A stretch of DNA of 64,000 nt, taken from positions 5,022,001 through 5,086,000 of the forward strand of contig NZ_CP081942.1 of NCBI RefSeq assembly GCF_020386635.1, read 5' to 3'. A program made the position numbers and the translations under genes. Below the pieces are notes generated by a model. It made no database searches. It was not told the DNA's origin and saw only the letters and a list, made by a program, of their open reading frames with translations. Shown here one piece after another: positions 32,201 through 41,978 of this stretch. Each line of letters starts with the position of its first letter. The first letter of the stretch is position 1. The stretch comes from Pseudomonas sp. MM211. Its GTDB lineage: Bacteria; Pseudomonadota; Gammaproteobacteria; Pseudomonadales; Pseudomonadaceae.

Positions 32201-32607
32201 GCCTGCCCGACCGCGCCCGCGAGGCCCTCGACGCATTTACTGCCTGCCCCGGCTGGGAACAGCGTGCACGCCTGCTGATGCAGTGGGGCGAGCGCCTGCA
32301 GCCTCTCAATGAGGCCGAGCGCAGCGAAGCTAACCGCGTGAACGGCTGCGAAAGCCAGGTCTGGCTGGTCGGCGAACGGTTGGACGGACGCTGGGTATTT
32401 CGTGCCTCCACCGATGCCCGTCTGCTTCGCGGCCTGCTCGCGCTGCTGCTGGCACGCATCGACGGTCTGGATGCGAAGACACTGACCAGCGTGGATGTCG
32501 CTGACTGGTTCGCCCAGCTGGGCCTGTCACGTCAGCTGTCGCCGTCTCGCAGCAACGGTCTCAACGCAGTCGTGCAACAGATGCGTCGCCTGACCGAGCA
32601 GACCTGA
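32197..32607 (+). CDS. csdE: SufE-family sulfur acceptor CsdE
   Basis: 136-aa partner that takes persulfide sulfur from CsdA. The acceptor Cys is in VNGCESQVWLVGE (near residue 51). The FTACPGWEQRARLLMQWGE region at the N-terminus is the SufE fold. Start overlaps csdA by ATGA. In Escherichia coli tcdA (csdL) follows directly; here an SDR gene and a regulator gene lie in between. Confidence 0.92.
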   Translation: MSLPDRAREALDAFTACPGWEQRARLLMQWGERLQPLNEAERSEANRVNGCESQVWLVGERLDGRWVFRASTDARLLRGLLALLLARIDGLDAKTLTSVDVADWFAQLGLSRQLSPSRSNGLNAVVQQMRRLTEQT

Positions 32608-32622
32608 CGGACGACGCGCCGC

Positions 32623-33372
32623 TTATAGATTGGCGACACCACCATCGACCAGCAACTCGGTTCCGACCACGAATCGCGACTCGTCCGACGCCAGAAACAC
32701 CGCTGCCTTCGCCAGCTCCCAGGGCGTCCCCATGCGACCGATAGGTACCAGCTCGCGGATTTGCGCCTGCATGGCATGCAGTTGATCCGCAGCCAGCCCT
32801 AGCTTGCCCAACGCTGGGGTCTCGGTTGGGCCAGGGCTCAGTACGTTGACCCGAACACCCGCAACCAGCAGTTCCGCCGACAGCGTGCGCGCCAGCGACA
32901 GCAGCGCCGCTTTGCTCGCAGCGTAGGCGCTGCTTTGCGGCAGCCCGATATGCGCGCTGGTCGAACCGCACAAAATCACCGAGGCTGGATGGCTCAACAG
33001 CGGCAACAACGCCTGGATCAGGAAGAACGGCCCCTTGAGATTGACCGCCATTAGCTGATCCCAGGTGGCTTCATCCCAATCCGCTAGCAACCGGTGAGTG
33101 ACATCACCGGCGTTCGCATACAACACATCGAGGCGCGGCCAGTGCTGGACGAGGGTGTGCGCCAACTGGCGCTGCTCTTCAACCTGCCCTGCATCGCTGC
33201 GAATGGTCAGCAGCGCGCTGCCCAGTTCCTGTCGCGCAGCCTGTAGCGCCGCTTCATCTCGACCGGTTATCGCCACGGTCGCGCCTTCGGCGACGAACTG
33301 CCGCGCGGTTTCCAGACCGATGCCGCTGGTGCCACCGGTAACCAGGGCAAACTTGTCTTGCAGTCGTTTCAT
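32623..33372 (-). CDS. SDR-family oxidoreductase
   Basis: 249-aa classical short-chain dehydrogenase. Seen: cofactor motif TGGTSGIG at about 14-21, NAG in YANAGDV, catalytic Ser, Tyr and Lys in GSTSAHIGLPQSSAYAASK, and PGPTETP. The basic residue in ITGRDEAALQ suggests NADP. The ATG at 33372 has CAGGAG upstream. It is divergent from the HxlR regulator, which probably controls it. Substrate unknown. Confidence 0.9.
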   Translation of the reverse strand: MKRLQDKFALVTGGTSGIGLETARQFVAEGATVAITGRDEAALQAARQELGSALLTIRSDAGQVEEQRQLAHTLVQHWPRLDVLYANAGDVTHRLLADWDEATWDQLMAVNLKGPFFLIQALLPLLSHPASVILCGSTSAHIGLPQSSAYAASKAALLSLARTLSAELLVAGVRVNVLSPGPTETPALGKLGLAADQLHAMQAQIRELVPIGRMGTPWELAKAAVFLASDESRFVVGTELLVDGGVANL

Positions 33373-33415
33373 CTCTACAGCTCCTGATTGCTTATGCAGA
33401 AGCTGCAGTGTTTGC

Positions 33416-33454
33416 CCAATGGTATCCTTTGCATAGTAGGCACCCATTGGATAC
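33416..33454. promoter_or_regulatory. Interleaved inverted repeats in the SDR/HxlR divergent region
   Basis: CCAATGG (33416-33422) mirrors CCATTGG (33444-33450), and GTATCC (33422-33427) mirrors GGATAC (33449-33454). Placed in the 103-base gap between divergent starts, they are likely operator sites for the HxlR protein. This is inference from symmetry and position. Confidence 0.5.
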
Positions 33455-33475
33455 TAAAGAGGCTGGAGGAGCGTC

Positions 33476-33850
33476 ATGGCGAATTACGTGGAGCCGGCAC
33501 CGCCAAATTATTCGGCCGCCACCAGCGGCACAGAACCCTGCCCGATGGTGAACTTCGTCAATCTGATTGCCGGCAAATGGGCCATTCCCATTCTGTACCG
33601 GCTGATCGTCACCGACAGCCCGATCCGCTTCGGCGAACTGCAACGCGCCATCGCCCCTATCACGCAAAAGGAACTGACCCGGCAGTTGCGCCTTTTCGAA
33701 CGTCGCGGGCTGGTACACCGCACGATCTACGCCGAGGTACCACCACGTGTGGAATACCAGATCACCGGGCTGGGCAGGTCATTGCGACCGACCCTGGACT
33801 CCCTGGCCGAGTGGATGCGGCTCAACGCAGCAAAGCTGATCGATGCCTGA
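33476..33850 (+). CDS. HxlR-family transcriptional regulator
   Basis: 124-aa winged-helix repressor or sensor. The HxlR core runs from CPMVNFVNLIAGKWAIPILYRL through RFGELQRAIAPITQKELTRQLRLFERRGLVHRT to YQITGLGRSL. The Cys in EPCP at about residue 22 is the position used for redox or aldehyde sensing in YodB/HypR-type members, so a thiol switch is possible. GGAGGAG precedes the ATG. Divergent from the SDR gene, its likely target. Confidence 0.9.
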   Translation: MANYVEPAPPNYSAATSGTEPCPMVNFVNLIAGKWAIPILYRLIVTDSPIRFGELQRAIAPITQKELTRQLRLFERRGLVHRTIYAEVPPRVEYQITGLGRSLRPTLDSLAEWMRLNAAKLIDA

Positions 33851-33998
33851 ACGGTAGATCAGGGCAAGCGGCTCTTGGCTTCAAGACGCGCGTCATGTGA
33901 CAGCCACTTCGCCGCGCCACCGAGCTGGGCATGGAACCTGTGCTTCAGGAGCATTTGATAGCTATCGGCAGCCTGAAGGTTTTCCCAAAACAAAAGAA

Positions 33999-34811
33999 TC
34001 ACGAGTTCGAGGCGCTGCGCTCGCTAGGCCGGCGGGCACCTGCCACCAGCTTGTCGACGATGCGGGCGGCAGCGACCATACCGAAGGTGGCAGTCACCAT
34101 CATCACCGCGCCGAAGCCACCGGCACAGTCGAGCTTCACGCCATCGCCGACGAATGCCTTGCTCAGGCAAATCTCACCATCGGCGCCGGGGTAACGCAGC
34201 TGCTCGGTGGAAAACACGCAGGGCACGCTGTAGTTGCGCCCCGGCGTGCGGGAAAAACCGTAATCGCGGCGCAGCGTGGAGCGCACCTTGGCTGCCAGCG
34301 GGTCGTTGAAGGTCTTGTTCAGATCCCCCACCTGTACCTGACTCGGATCGATCTGCCCGCCCGCACCGCCGGTGGTGATGATGGCGATCTTGCGGCGCTT
34401 GCACCAGGAGATCAGCGCCGCCTTGGCTGCCACGCTATCGATGCAGTCGACCACCGCGTCGAGCTCGACGGTGATGTAATCGGCCATGGTGTCGCGGGTC
34501 ACGAAATCGGCGACTTCATGCACCACGCAGGCCGGGTTGATGGCCCGAAGGCGCTCGGCCATCACCTCGACCTTGGCGCGGCCGACCTGACCCTGCAGGG
34601 CGTGAGCCTGCCGGTTGGTATTGCTGACGCAGACATCATCCAGGTCGAACAGGGAAATCTCGCCCACCCCGGAACGCGCCAGCGCCTCGGCCACCCAGGA
34701 GCCAACGCCGCCGATCCCGACCACCGCCACGTGGGCAGCCGTCAGCCGCTCTGCGCCTTCACGGCCATACAACCGGGCAATTCCGGCGAAACGTTGCTCA
34801 TCGAACGACAT
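33999..34811 (-). CDS. tcdA: tRNA threonylcarbamoyladenosine dehydratase
   Basis: E1-like ATP-dependent enzyme (270 aa) that cyclises t6A37 to ct6A37 in tRNA. Seen: the nucleotide loop VVGIGGVGSWVAEALARSG, DLDDVCVSNTNRQ, and DCIDSVAAKAAL. The ATG at 34811 follows AAGAGGAG. TcdA works with the CsdA-CsdE sulfur relay in Escherichia coli; here it faces csdAE with the SDR/HxlR pair between them. Confidence 0.92.
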   Translation of the reverse strand: MSFDEQRFAGIARLYGREGAERLTAAHVAVVGIGGVGSWVAEALARSGVGEISLFDLDDVCVSNTNRQAHALQGQVGRAKVEVMAERLRAINPACVVHEVADFVTRDTMADYITVELDAVVDCIDSVAAKAALISWCKRRKIAIITTGGAGGQIDPSQVQVGDLNKTFNDPLAAKVRSTLRRDYGFSRTPGRNYSVPCVFSTEQLRYPGADGEICLSKAFVGDGVKLDCAGGFGAVMMVTATFGMVAAARIVDKLVAGARRPSERSASNS

Positions 34812-35039
34812 GCGGGCTCCTCTTGGTGGGCGCGCATTATAGGAAGCCTGGGCGCTCACCCCAAGCACCATCTGGCGGGCTTCGTAGCTGAACGCCCGGT
34901 GCCACTGAAAACGCTGCGGCTCATACTCAAACAAGCGCTCCGAGCTGTGCTATACAGTCATTCAACGACGGAGTAGCATGCGCGCCAACCGGCGCTCGCC
35001 GGCCCTCTCCCCGTTCCACCTTTCGGAACCTGACACAGC

Positions 35040-37637
35040 ATGCTTTCGCGCAAGTTCGGCCTCAATCTGATTGTTTTCCTGGCTATTGCCGCCCTGTTCA
35101 CCGGTATCTGGGCGCTCTACAACCGTCCTGTGACCGCGCCGGACTGGCCCGAGCAGGTATCCGGCTATTCCTACTCGCCATTCCGTCAGGGGCAGAACCC
35201 GCAAACGGGTGTCTATCCCAGCGACGAAGAAATGCGTGCGGATCTCGAACTGCTCTCCAAGCAGACCGATAGCATCCGAACCTATTCGGTGGATGATGCC
35301 CTGGACAAGATTCCACTGCTCGCCGAAGAGTTCGGCCTGCGCGTGACGCTGGGTGTGTGGATCAGCCCTGACGAGGAGCGCAACGAGCGCGAAATCACCA
35401 AGGCCATCGAGATCGCCAACAACTCGCGCAGCGTAGTGCGCGTGGTGGTCGGTAACGAGGCGTTGTTCCGCCGCGAGGTTACCGTCAAGCAGCTGACCGC
35501 CTACATGGATCGGGTACGCTCGGCGGTCAAGGTGCCGGTCACTACCTCTGAGCAGTGGCACATCTGGGAGGAATACCCGGAGCTGGCCGACCACGCGGAC
35601 TTGATCGCGGCCCACGTACTGCCGTATTGGGAATTCATGCGCATGCAGGATTCCACGCAGTTCACCCTCGATCGCGCCCGCGATCTGAAGAAGCTGTTCC
35701 CGAAAAAACCGCTGCTGCTCTCCGAGGTCGGCTGGCCGAGCAATGGCCGCGTGCGCGGGGGCGCCGAGGCGACCCAGGCGGATCAGGCGATCTACCTGCG
35801 AACCCTGGTCACCACCCTGAACGCCCAGGGCTACAACTACTTCGTGATCGAGGCGTTCGACCAGCCGTGGAAAGCCGGTGACGAAGGTTCGGTGGGCGCC
35901 TACTGGGGCGTCTACAACCTCGACCGCAATCCGAAATTCAACTTCGAAGGGCCGGTAGTCGCCATTCCGCAATGGCGCTTGCTGGCGGTTGCCTCGGTGG
36001 TCATGGCGCTGCTGTCCCTGGCCTTGATGCTCATCGACGGCAGTGCCCTGCACCAGCGTGGGCGTACCTTCCTGACCTTCGTCGCCTTCGCTGGCGGCTC
36101 GGCCCTGGTGTGGATCGGCTACGACTACAGCCAGCAGTACAGCACCTGGTTCAGCATGCTGGTCGGGCTGCTGCTCGGCGTCGGCGCCATCGGCGTGTTC
36201 ATCGTCCTGCTCACCGAGGCCCACGAACTGGCCGAGACGGTGTGGACGCAACGACGGCGCCCCTTCACGCCGGTGCTGGGCGATAGCGATTACCGCCCCA
36301 AAGTGTCGATCCACGTGCCGTGCTACAACGAGCCGCCGGAGATGGTCAAACAGACCCTGGATGCCCTGGCCAACCTCGACTATCCGGACTTCGAAGTCCT
36401 GATCATCGACAACAACACCAAGGACCCTGCGGTGTGGGAACCGGTGCGTGACTATTGCGAAGAGCTCGGCCCGCGCTTCCGCTTCTTCCACGTCGCTCCG
36501 CTGCATGGCTTCAAGGGCGGCGCGCTGAACTACATCCTGCCGCACACCGCACCGGATGCCGAAGTGGTGGCGGTGATCGACTCCGACTACTGCGTCGACC
36601 GCAACTGGCTCAAGCACATGGTGCCGCACTTCGCCGATCCGTCGATCGCCGTGGTGCAGTCACCGCAGGACTATCGCGACGGTGAAGAAAGCACCTTCAA
36701 GAAGCTCTGCTACGCCGAATACAAGGGCTTCTTCCATATCGGCATGGTGACCCGTAACGACCGCAACGCGATCATCCAGCACGGCACCATGACCATGATC
36801 CGCCGTACCGTGATGGACGAGCTGAAGTGGGCCGACTGGACCATCTGCGAAGACGCCGAGCTCGGCCTGCGCGTGTTCGAGAAAGGCTATTCGGCCGCCT
36901 ATGCCCATGACAGCTTCGGCAAGGGGCTGATGCCAGACACCTTCATCGACTACAAGAAGCAGCGCTTCCGCTGGGCCTACGGCGCCATTCAGATCATGAA
37001 GGGGCACGCCCGCGAACTGCTCGCCGGCAAGGGCAGCGAACTCAAGCGCGGCCAACGCTATCACTTCGTGGCTGGCTGGCTGCCCTGGGTTGCCGATGGT
37101 CTGAACATCTTCTTCACTGCCGGCGCCCTGCTCTGGTCGGCGGCAATGATCATCGTGCCGCAACGGGTCGATCCACCGCTGCTGATCTTCGCGATCCCGC
37201 CTCTGACGCTGTTCCTGTTCAAGGTCGGCAAGATCATCTTCCTGTACCAGCGGGCAGTTGGGGTCAACCTCAAGGATGCGTTCTGCGCGGCGGTAGCGGG
37301 GCTGGCCTTGTCGCACACCATCGCCAAGGCGGTGCTGTACGGCATGTTCACCAAGTCCATCCCGTTCTTCCGCACGCCGAAGATGCGCTCCAGCCACGGC
37401 CTGATGGTGGCCCTCGCCGAAGCGCGCGAAGAAGTCTTCATCATGCTCCTGCTGTGGGGCGGAGCCCTGGGCATCGCCATCGTTCAGGGTCTGCCCAGCT
37501 ACGACGTGAAGTTCTGGGTGGTCATGCTGCTGGTGCAATCGCTGCCGTACCTCGCCGCACTGATCATGGCGCTGCTGTCGTCCAGCCCGAAACCGCTGGA
37601 AATTCCGGTGGTACAGACCGAGGCGGAGAACGCCTGA
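35040..37637 (+). CDS. ndvB: NdvB-type beta-glucan synthase: GH17-like domain fused to a family-2 glycosyltransferase
   Basis: 865-aa inner-membrane protein. After one N-terminal helix comes a periplasmic GH17-like barrel (about 35-310) with Glu140 in VVGNEALFR and Glu229 in LLSEVGWPS, the acid/base and nucleophile positions. Then helices (315-395) and a cytoplasmic GT2 domain: PCYNEPPE (428-435), DSD 514-516, ED 604-605 and QRFRW 641-645, the processive-synthase set. Helices end the protein. In P. aeruginosa ndvB makes periplasmic cyclic beta-1,3-glucans linked to biofilm antibiotic tolerance. The gene precedes dapE and rlmA there too. Confidence 0.88.
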   Translation: MLSRKFGLNLIVFLAIAALFTGIWALYNRPVTAPDWPEQVSGYSYSPFRQGQNPQTGVYPSDEEMRADLELLSKQTDSIRTYSVDDALDKIPLLAEEFGLRVTLGVWISPDEERNEREITKAIEIANNSRSVVRVVVGNEALFRREVTVKQLTAYMDRVRSAVKVPVTTSEQWHIWEEYPELADHADLIAAHVLPYWEFMRMQDSTQFTLDRARDLKKLFPKKPLLLSEVGWPSNGRVRGGAEATQADQAIYLRTLVTTLNAQGYNYFVIEAFDQPWKAGDEGSVGAYWGVYNLDRNPKFNFEGPVVAIPQWRLLAVASVVMALLSLALMLIDGSALHQRGRTFLTFVAFAGGSALVWIGYDYSQQYSTWFSMLVGLLLGVGAIGVFIVLLTEAHELAETVWTQRRRPFTPVLGDSDYRPKVSIHVPCYNEPPEMVKQTLDALANLDYPDFEVLIIDNNTKDPAVWEPVRDYCEELGPRFRFFHVAPLHGFKGGALNYILPHTAPDAEVVAVIDSDYCVDRNWLKHMVPHFADPSIAVVQSPQDYRDGEESTFKKLCYAEYKGFFHIGMVTRNDRNAIIQHGTMTMIRRTVMDELKWADWTICEDAELGLRVFEKGYSAAYAHDSFGKGLMPDTFIDYKKQRFRWAYGAIQIMKGHARELLAGKGSELKRGQRYHFVAGWLPWVADGLNIFFTAGALLWSAAMIIVPQRVDPPLLIFAIPPLTLFLFKVGKIIFLYQRAVGVNLKDAFCAAVAGLALSHTIAKAVLYGMFTKSIPFFRTPKMRSSHGLMVALAEAREEVFIMLLLWGGALGIAIVQGLPSYDVKFWVVMLLVQSLPYLAALIMALLSSSPKPLEIPVVQTEAENA

Positions 37638-37656
37638 TCCCGGTGAGCGACACGAC

Positions 37657-37686
37657 AACGGCGGCCAATTGGCCGCCGTTTTCTTT
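37657..37686 (+). terminator. Rho-independent terminator of ndvB
   Basis: AACGGCGGCC pairs with GGCCGCCGTT around AATT, then TTCTTTTTC. It begins 20 bases after the ndvB stop. Confidence 0.85.
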
Positions 37687-37721
37687 TTCGGATTGGTGAG
37701 AGGTAACCGCGCAAACAATCT

Positions 37722-37755
37722 CTGGGTATCGCTTCGCTCAACGCCAGGCTACGGG
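37722..37755. repeat. REP-like repeat unit (single copy)
   Basis: CTGGGTATCGCTTCGCTCAA followed by CGCCAGGCTACGGG. It matches the two units at 40279-40463 closely. Arms CTGG and CCAG can pair. Such units are scattered between genes in Pseudomonas. Confidence 0.5.
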
Positions 37756-37911
37756 TGCGCAGTGCATCGGCTCTTGTAGCAGGGTCGCGCGAAGCGCCTT
37801 TGTATCTTGCGCCAAAAGGCTGAACGCCTACGAGGCAGGCGCGTTTTGCTTTAAGCTATGCGCCCTTCCCGCCCTGCACTGCTTTACGCGCATTACTTTA
37901 CCGGAGTTCCC

Positions 37912-39054
37912 ATGACGGCCCTGTCCCCCACCCTCGAGCTCGCCTGCGATCTGATCCGTCGGCCATCCGTGACACCACTGGATGAAGGCTGCCAAGAGCT
38001 GATGATTCGCCGCCTCGCGGCTGTGGGTTTTGCCATCGAAGCCATGCGCATCGAGGACGTGGACAACTTCTGGGCGAGCCATGGCAGCCAGGATGGCCCG
38101 GTACTGTGCTTCGCCGGCCACACCGACGTGGTGCCCACCGGCCCGGTACAGGCCTGGCAGCACGGTCCGTTCGAAGCGCTGATCGACGAGCAGGGCATGC
38201 TCTGTGGCCGTGGCGCCGCCGACATGAAGGGCAGCCTGGCGTCGATGATCATCGCCGTCGAGCGCTTCGTCGCCGAGTACCCGAATCACAAGGGCCGTAT
38301 CACCTTTCTGATCACCAGTGACGAAGAAGGCCCGGCTCACCATGGCACCAAAGCCGTGGTCGAGCGCCTGGCTGCACGCAACGAGCGCCTGGACTGGTGC
38401 ATCGTTGGCGAGCCATCGAGCACCTCGCTGGTCGGCGACGTGGTGAAGAATGGTCGCCGTGGCTCCCTGGGTGCGACCCTCACCGTGCGCGGCATTCAGG
38501 GCCACGTGGCCTACCCACACCTGGCGAAGAATCCGATTCACCTGGCCGCCCCGGCCCTGGCCGAACTGGCCGCCGAGCACTGGGACGACGGCAATGCGTT
38601 CTTCCCGCCAACCAGTTTCCAGGTCTCCAACCTCAATTCCGGTACTGGCGCGACCAACGTGATTCCTGGCGAGCTGACCGCGGTGTTCAACTTCCGCTTC
38701 TCCACCGAGTCGACGGTCGAAGGCCTGCAGCAACGGGTCAACGCCATCTTCGACAAGCATGGCCTGGACTATCACATCGATTGGGCGCTCTCGGGTCTGC
38801 CGTTCCTCACCGAGCCAGGCGCCCTGCTCGATGCGGTCAGCGCCAGCATCCGCAGCGTGACTGGTCGTGAAACCACGCCAAGCACCAGCGGCGGGACTTC
38901 CGATGGCCGCTTCATCGCCACCCTCGGCACCCAGGTGGTCGAGCTCGGCCCGGTCAACGCGACCATCCACCAGGTCAATGAACGCGTGCTGGCCAGCGAT
39001 CTCGATGTACTCACCGAGATCTACTACCAGACCCTGGTCAAGCTGCTCGCCTGA
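37912..39054 (+). CDS. dapE: Succinyl-diaminopimelate desuccinylase
   Basis: Dimetal M20 peptidase-family enzyme (380 aa) that removes succinate to give LL-diaminopimelate. Metal and catalytic signatures: [36 protein letters not shown], and the C-terminal [12 protein letters not shown]. The ATG at 37912 has GGAG upstream. Its TGA shares one base with the rlmA start, so translation is coupled. Confidence 0.96.
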   Translation: MTALSPTLELACDLIRRPSVTPLDEGCQELMIRRLAAVGFAIEAMRIEDVDNFWASHGSQDGPVLCFAGHTDVVPTGPVQAWQHGPFEALIDEQGMLCGRGAADMKGSLASMIIAVERFVAEYPNHKGRITFLITSDEEGPAHHGTKAVVERLAARNERLDWCIVGEPSSTSLVGDVVKNGRRGSLGATLTVRGIQGHVAYPHLAKNPIHLAAPALAELAAEHWDDGNAFFPPTSFQVSNLNSGTGATNVIPGELTAVFNFRFSTESTVEGLQQRVNAIFDKHGLDYHIDWALSGLPFLTEPGALLDAVSASIRSVTGRETTPSTSGGTSDGRFIATLGTQVVELGPVNATIHQVNERVLASDLDVLTEIYYQTLVKLLA

Positions 39055-39863
39055 TGCTCAGTTGCCCGATCTGCCAGGCGCCGCTGCAGGCGGTCGACAA
39101 CGGCGTGGCCTGCCCGGCCAACCACCGCTTCGACCGTGCGCGCCAGGGTTACCTGAACCTGCTGCCGGTACAGCACAAGAACAGCCGTGACCCAGGCGAC
39201 AACGCCGCCATGGTCGAGGCGCGTCGGCGCTTTCTCGATGGCGGCCACTATGCGCCGCTGGCTGCCCGACTGGCACAACTGGCGGCCGGCTACGGCCCGC
39301 AGCAGTGGCTGGATATCGGTTGTGGCGAAGGTTATTACACCGCGCAGATCGCCGAGGCGCTGCCAGAGGCCGACGGCTATGCCCTGGATATCTCCCGAGA
39401 AGCGGTGAAGCGCGCCTGCAAGCGTGCTCCTCAGCTCAACTGGTTGATCGCCAGCATGGCCCGCGTGCCCCTGGCCGACGCCAGCTGCCAGTTACTGGCC
39501 AGTGTGTTCAGCCCGCTGGACTGGCAGGAAGCCAAACGCCTGCTCGCTCCCGGCGGTGGCCTATTGCGCATGGGGCCTACTCGCGAGCACCTGATGGAGC
39601 TGCGCCAGAAGCTCTACGACGAGGTGCGCGATTACGATGACCAGAAACACCTAGAGCTGATCCCGCCGGGCATGCGCCTGGCGCACAGCGAAACCCTGAG
39701 TTTTCCCCTGCTGCTCGACACGCCAGAAGCACGAGCCGACCTGCTGGCGATGACGCCCCATGGCTGGCGCGCTAGTGCCGAGCGCCGTGCGGCGGTGATC
39801 GCCGAAAGCTTCAAAGTGACCGTCGCCATCCGCTACGATTGGATCGAGCGTGACGCGCCTTGA
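39054..39863 (+). CDS. rlmA: 23S rRNA (guanine-745-N1)-methyltransferase RlmA
   Basis: 269-aa SAM enzyme that methylates G745 in helix 35 of 23S rRNA. The N-terminal zinc knuckle is CPIC near the start with CPANHRFD later, then ARQGYLNLLPVQHKNSRDPGD, a family hallmark. The SAM loop is WLDIGCGEGYYT at about 84-95. Gene order dapE-rlmA is the same in P. aeruginosa. Confidence 0.92.
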   Translation: MLSCPICQAPLQAVDNGVACPANHRFDRARQGYLNLLPVQHKNSRDPGDNAAMVEARRRFLDGGHYAPLAARLAQLAAGYGPQQWLDIGCGEGYYTAQIAEALPEADGYALDISREAVKRACKRAPQLNWLIASMARVPLADASCQLLASVFSPLDWQEAKRLLAPGGGLLRMGPTREHLMELRQKLYDEVRDYDDQKHLELIPPGMRLAHSETLSFPLLLDTPEARADLLAMTPHGWRASAERRAAVIAESFKVTVAIRYDWIERDAP

Positions 39864-39888
39864 GCGCACCGACCAGATGAGGATGAAA

Positions 39889-40260
39889 ATGCGCCAACCG
39901 GATATCGAGATATACCTCAAGGACGCCGATCACCAGGCCATCGCCGCCTGGCTGACTCAAGCCCTGGGCCCCTGCTCCGACTGGCAACAGAAAGGTCAGA
40001 CCTTCCAGTGCCGCGCCGGCGAAGTACCCGTGACCTGGCTGCCCAAGGCCGTTGGTAAATGGCACAGCCTGTACCTGGAGAGCGACGCCACGCCATGGCA
40101 AGACGACTTGGCCTGCGCGCAGGCTGCCTACGCCGCTCTGGATGTGGAAGTCCGCTGCGCGCCTGGCAGCTGGGAAGAAGAGGAAAGCAATGAGCAGGCC
40201 GATCAGTGGCTGCGCATCAGCGCCGACGGCGTGCAGGAAATCACCTGGCGCACGGGCTGA
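39889..40260 (+). CDS. Conserved hypothetical protein downstream of rlmA
   Basis: 123-aa acidic protein not recognised as a named family. It starts MRQPDIEIYLKDADHQAIAAWL and has a conserved-looking core (WLPKAVGKWHSLYLES). The ATG at 39889 is chosen because GAGGA lies seven bases before it; an earlier in-frame start overlaps rlmA. It is probably the last gene of ndvB-dapE-rlmA, or of dapE-rlmA since a terminator follows ndvB. Confidence 0.75.
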   Translation: MRQPDIEIYLKDADHQAIAAWLTQALGPCSDWQQKGQTFQCRAGEVPVTWLPKAVGKWHSLYLESDATPWQDDLACAQAAYAALDVEVRCAPGSWEEEESNEQADQWLRISADGVQEITWRTG

Positions 40261-40856
40261 TCGCACCGGGATGCAGCCCTGGGTATCCTCGCTCAACCCA
40301 GGCTACGGCTTAACGATCACACCGCAGGCGTGCCATTCGGCTGCACGCCTCATGAACAGCTTTCGGTCTGTTCGACTCACATAGTCTTACCGACAGCGGC
40401 GCTTGCGAGCCAAGCACCGCAGCCCCCTGTGTAGCTTGGCGTCGAGCGAGGCGATACCCAGGTTCCGATGCCCAGCGATACAGCCTCCACACCTTGTAGC
40501 ACAAACCTAATATCGCTACATAACGATCAAAAACCCTGTTCAACCACCTGTAAATGATCTTGAACGATGTGACACCGCGTCGCACCCGCTAAAAAGACAA
40601 TCAACCAAATTTTCAGACATTTATTCCTGATAGCATCAATTTTCTTGAATTTAACGACTTAAATCGGTTATTTATCATAATAATTCAACATGAAAAATAA
40701 CAATATCTCCGATAACTTGTAGTCATGCGAAATAAACGCTCCATGAATATTGCTTACTGATCCGCTTCCTTTGCAGAATGCGAGCTATCGACTTTAGTCG
40801 ATACCGTACCTCCGTCGCCCCCGGGTGAATCTGCAACGATCGCAGGAGATGCAAGC
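40261..40856. other. Long intergenic stretch before pntAA: repeats, then AT-rich DNA
   Basis: 596 bases without a supported gene. The first 200 hold a hairpin (AGGCGTGC/GCACGCCT, 40326-40350) between two inverted REP-like units. From about 40540 to 40770 the sequence is strikingly AT-rich for this chromosome and probably carries the pnt promoter and sites for MvaT/H-NS-type proteins. The last bases hold the pntAA ribosome site (CAGGAG). Confidence 0.5.
40279..40463. repeat. Inverted pair of REP-like units
   Basis: CCTGGGTATC-CTCGCTCAAC at 40279 is mirrored at 40463 by CCTGGGTATCGCCTCGCTCG read on the other strand, followed by CAGGCTACG and CAAGCTACA respectively. Two facing units about 185 bp apart make a REPIN- or BIME-like element. 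A third unit lies at 37722. Confidence 0.55.
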
Positions 40857-41978
40857 GTGCACATTGGTGTTCCCCTCGAAACCCATGCAGGCGAAACGCG
40901 GGTTGCCGCGACGCCGGAAACCATCAAGAAGCTGATAGGCCAGGGCCATCAGGTCACCGTTCAAAGCGGTGCCGGCATCGCAGCCAGCATTACCGACAGC
41001 GCCTATGAAGCGGCGGGTGCGAGCATTGGCGATGCCACGGCAGCATTCAGCGCAGCCCTGATCCTCAAGGTGGTAGCGCCAGACGACACCGAGCTGGCGC
41101 TCATGCAGCCCGGCACCGTGCTGGTCGGTATGCTCAACCCGTTCAGCGTCGAGACCATCGAGCGTATGAACGCACGCGGCATCACCGCCTTCGCTCTGGA
41201 AGCGGCGCCGCGTACCTCCCGTGCCCAGAGCCTGGACGTGCTGTCGTCCCAGGCCAATATCGCCGGCTACAAGGCGGTGATGCTGGCGGCCAACCATTAC
41301 CCACGCTTCATGCCGATGCTGATGACTGCTGCCGGCACGGTGAAAGCCGCTCGGGTGCTGATCCTCGGTGCCGGTGTCGCCGGCCTGCAGGCAATCGCCA
41401 CGGCCAAACGACTGGGCGCGGTGATCGAGGCTTCCGATGTGCGTCCTGCGGTGAAGGAGCAGATCGAATCCCTGGGTGCCAAGTTCGTCGACGTGCCGTT
41501 CGAGACCGATGAGGAGCGCGAATGCGCCGAAGGCGTTGGCGGTTACGCCCGCCCGATGCCCGCCTCGTGGATGGAGCGCCAGGCCAGGGCGGTGCACGAA
41601 CGCGCCAAGCAGGCCGACATCGTCATCACCACCGCACTGATCCCTGGCCGCAAGGCTCCCACGCTGCTGCACGAAGCCACCGTCGCCGACATGAAACCCG
41701 GCTCGGTGGTCATCGACCTGGCCGCCATTCAGGGCGGCAACTGCCCGCTGACCGAACTGGACAAGGTAGTGATCAAGCACGGCGTGACCCTGGTCGGCCA
41801 CGGCAATCTGGCGGCCCTGGTCGCCGCCGATGCCTCGGCGCTGTATGCCCGCAACCTGCTCGACTTTCTCAAGCTGGTGATCGACGAGAACGGTGCCTTC
41901 CACCTCAATCTGGAAGACGACATCGTCGCTGCCTGCCTGATGTGCAAAGACGGCGAGATCGTGCGCATCAACAAATGA
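40857..41978 (+). CDS. pntAA: NAD(P) transhydrogenase subunit alpha part 1 (PntAA)
   Basis: Soluble NAD(H)-binding subunit (373 aa) of the proton-translocating transhydrogenase. The start is GTG at 40857, with CAGGAG eight bases upstream, giving [20 protein letters not shown]. Seen: [21 protein letters not shown] (NAD-binding loop), [10 protein letters not shown], and [13 protein letters not shown]. Membrane and NADP parts are separate genes (pntAB, pntB), the three-gene form also found in P. aeruginosa. Confidence 0.95.
   Translation: MHIGVPLETHAGETRVAATPETIKKLIGQGHQVTVQSGAGIAASITDSAYEAAGASIGDATAAFSAALILKVVAPDDTELALMQPGTVLVGMLNPFSVETIERMNARGITAFALEAAPRTSRAQSLDVLSSQANIAGYKAVMLAANHYPRFMPMLMTAAGTVKAARVLILGAGVAGLQAIATAKRLGAVIEASDVRPAVKEQIESLGAKFVDVPFETDEERECAEGVGGYARPMPASWMERQARAVHERAKQADIVITTALIPGRKAPTLLHEATVADMKPGSVVIDLAAIQGGNCPLTELDKVVIKHGVTLVGHGNLAALVAADASALYARNLLDFLKLVIDENGAFHLNLEDDIVAACLMCKDGEIVRINK

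Noticed and set aside
34962..36629. Long open frame (555 codons) antisense to ndvB
   Set aside because: The sense strand encodes a complete GH17-GT2 protein; the antisense product is His/Gln/Val-rich and without motifs.
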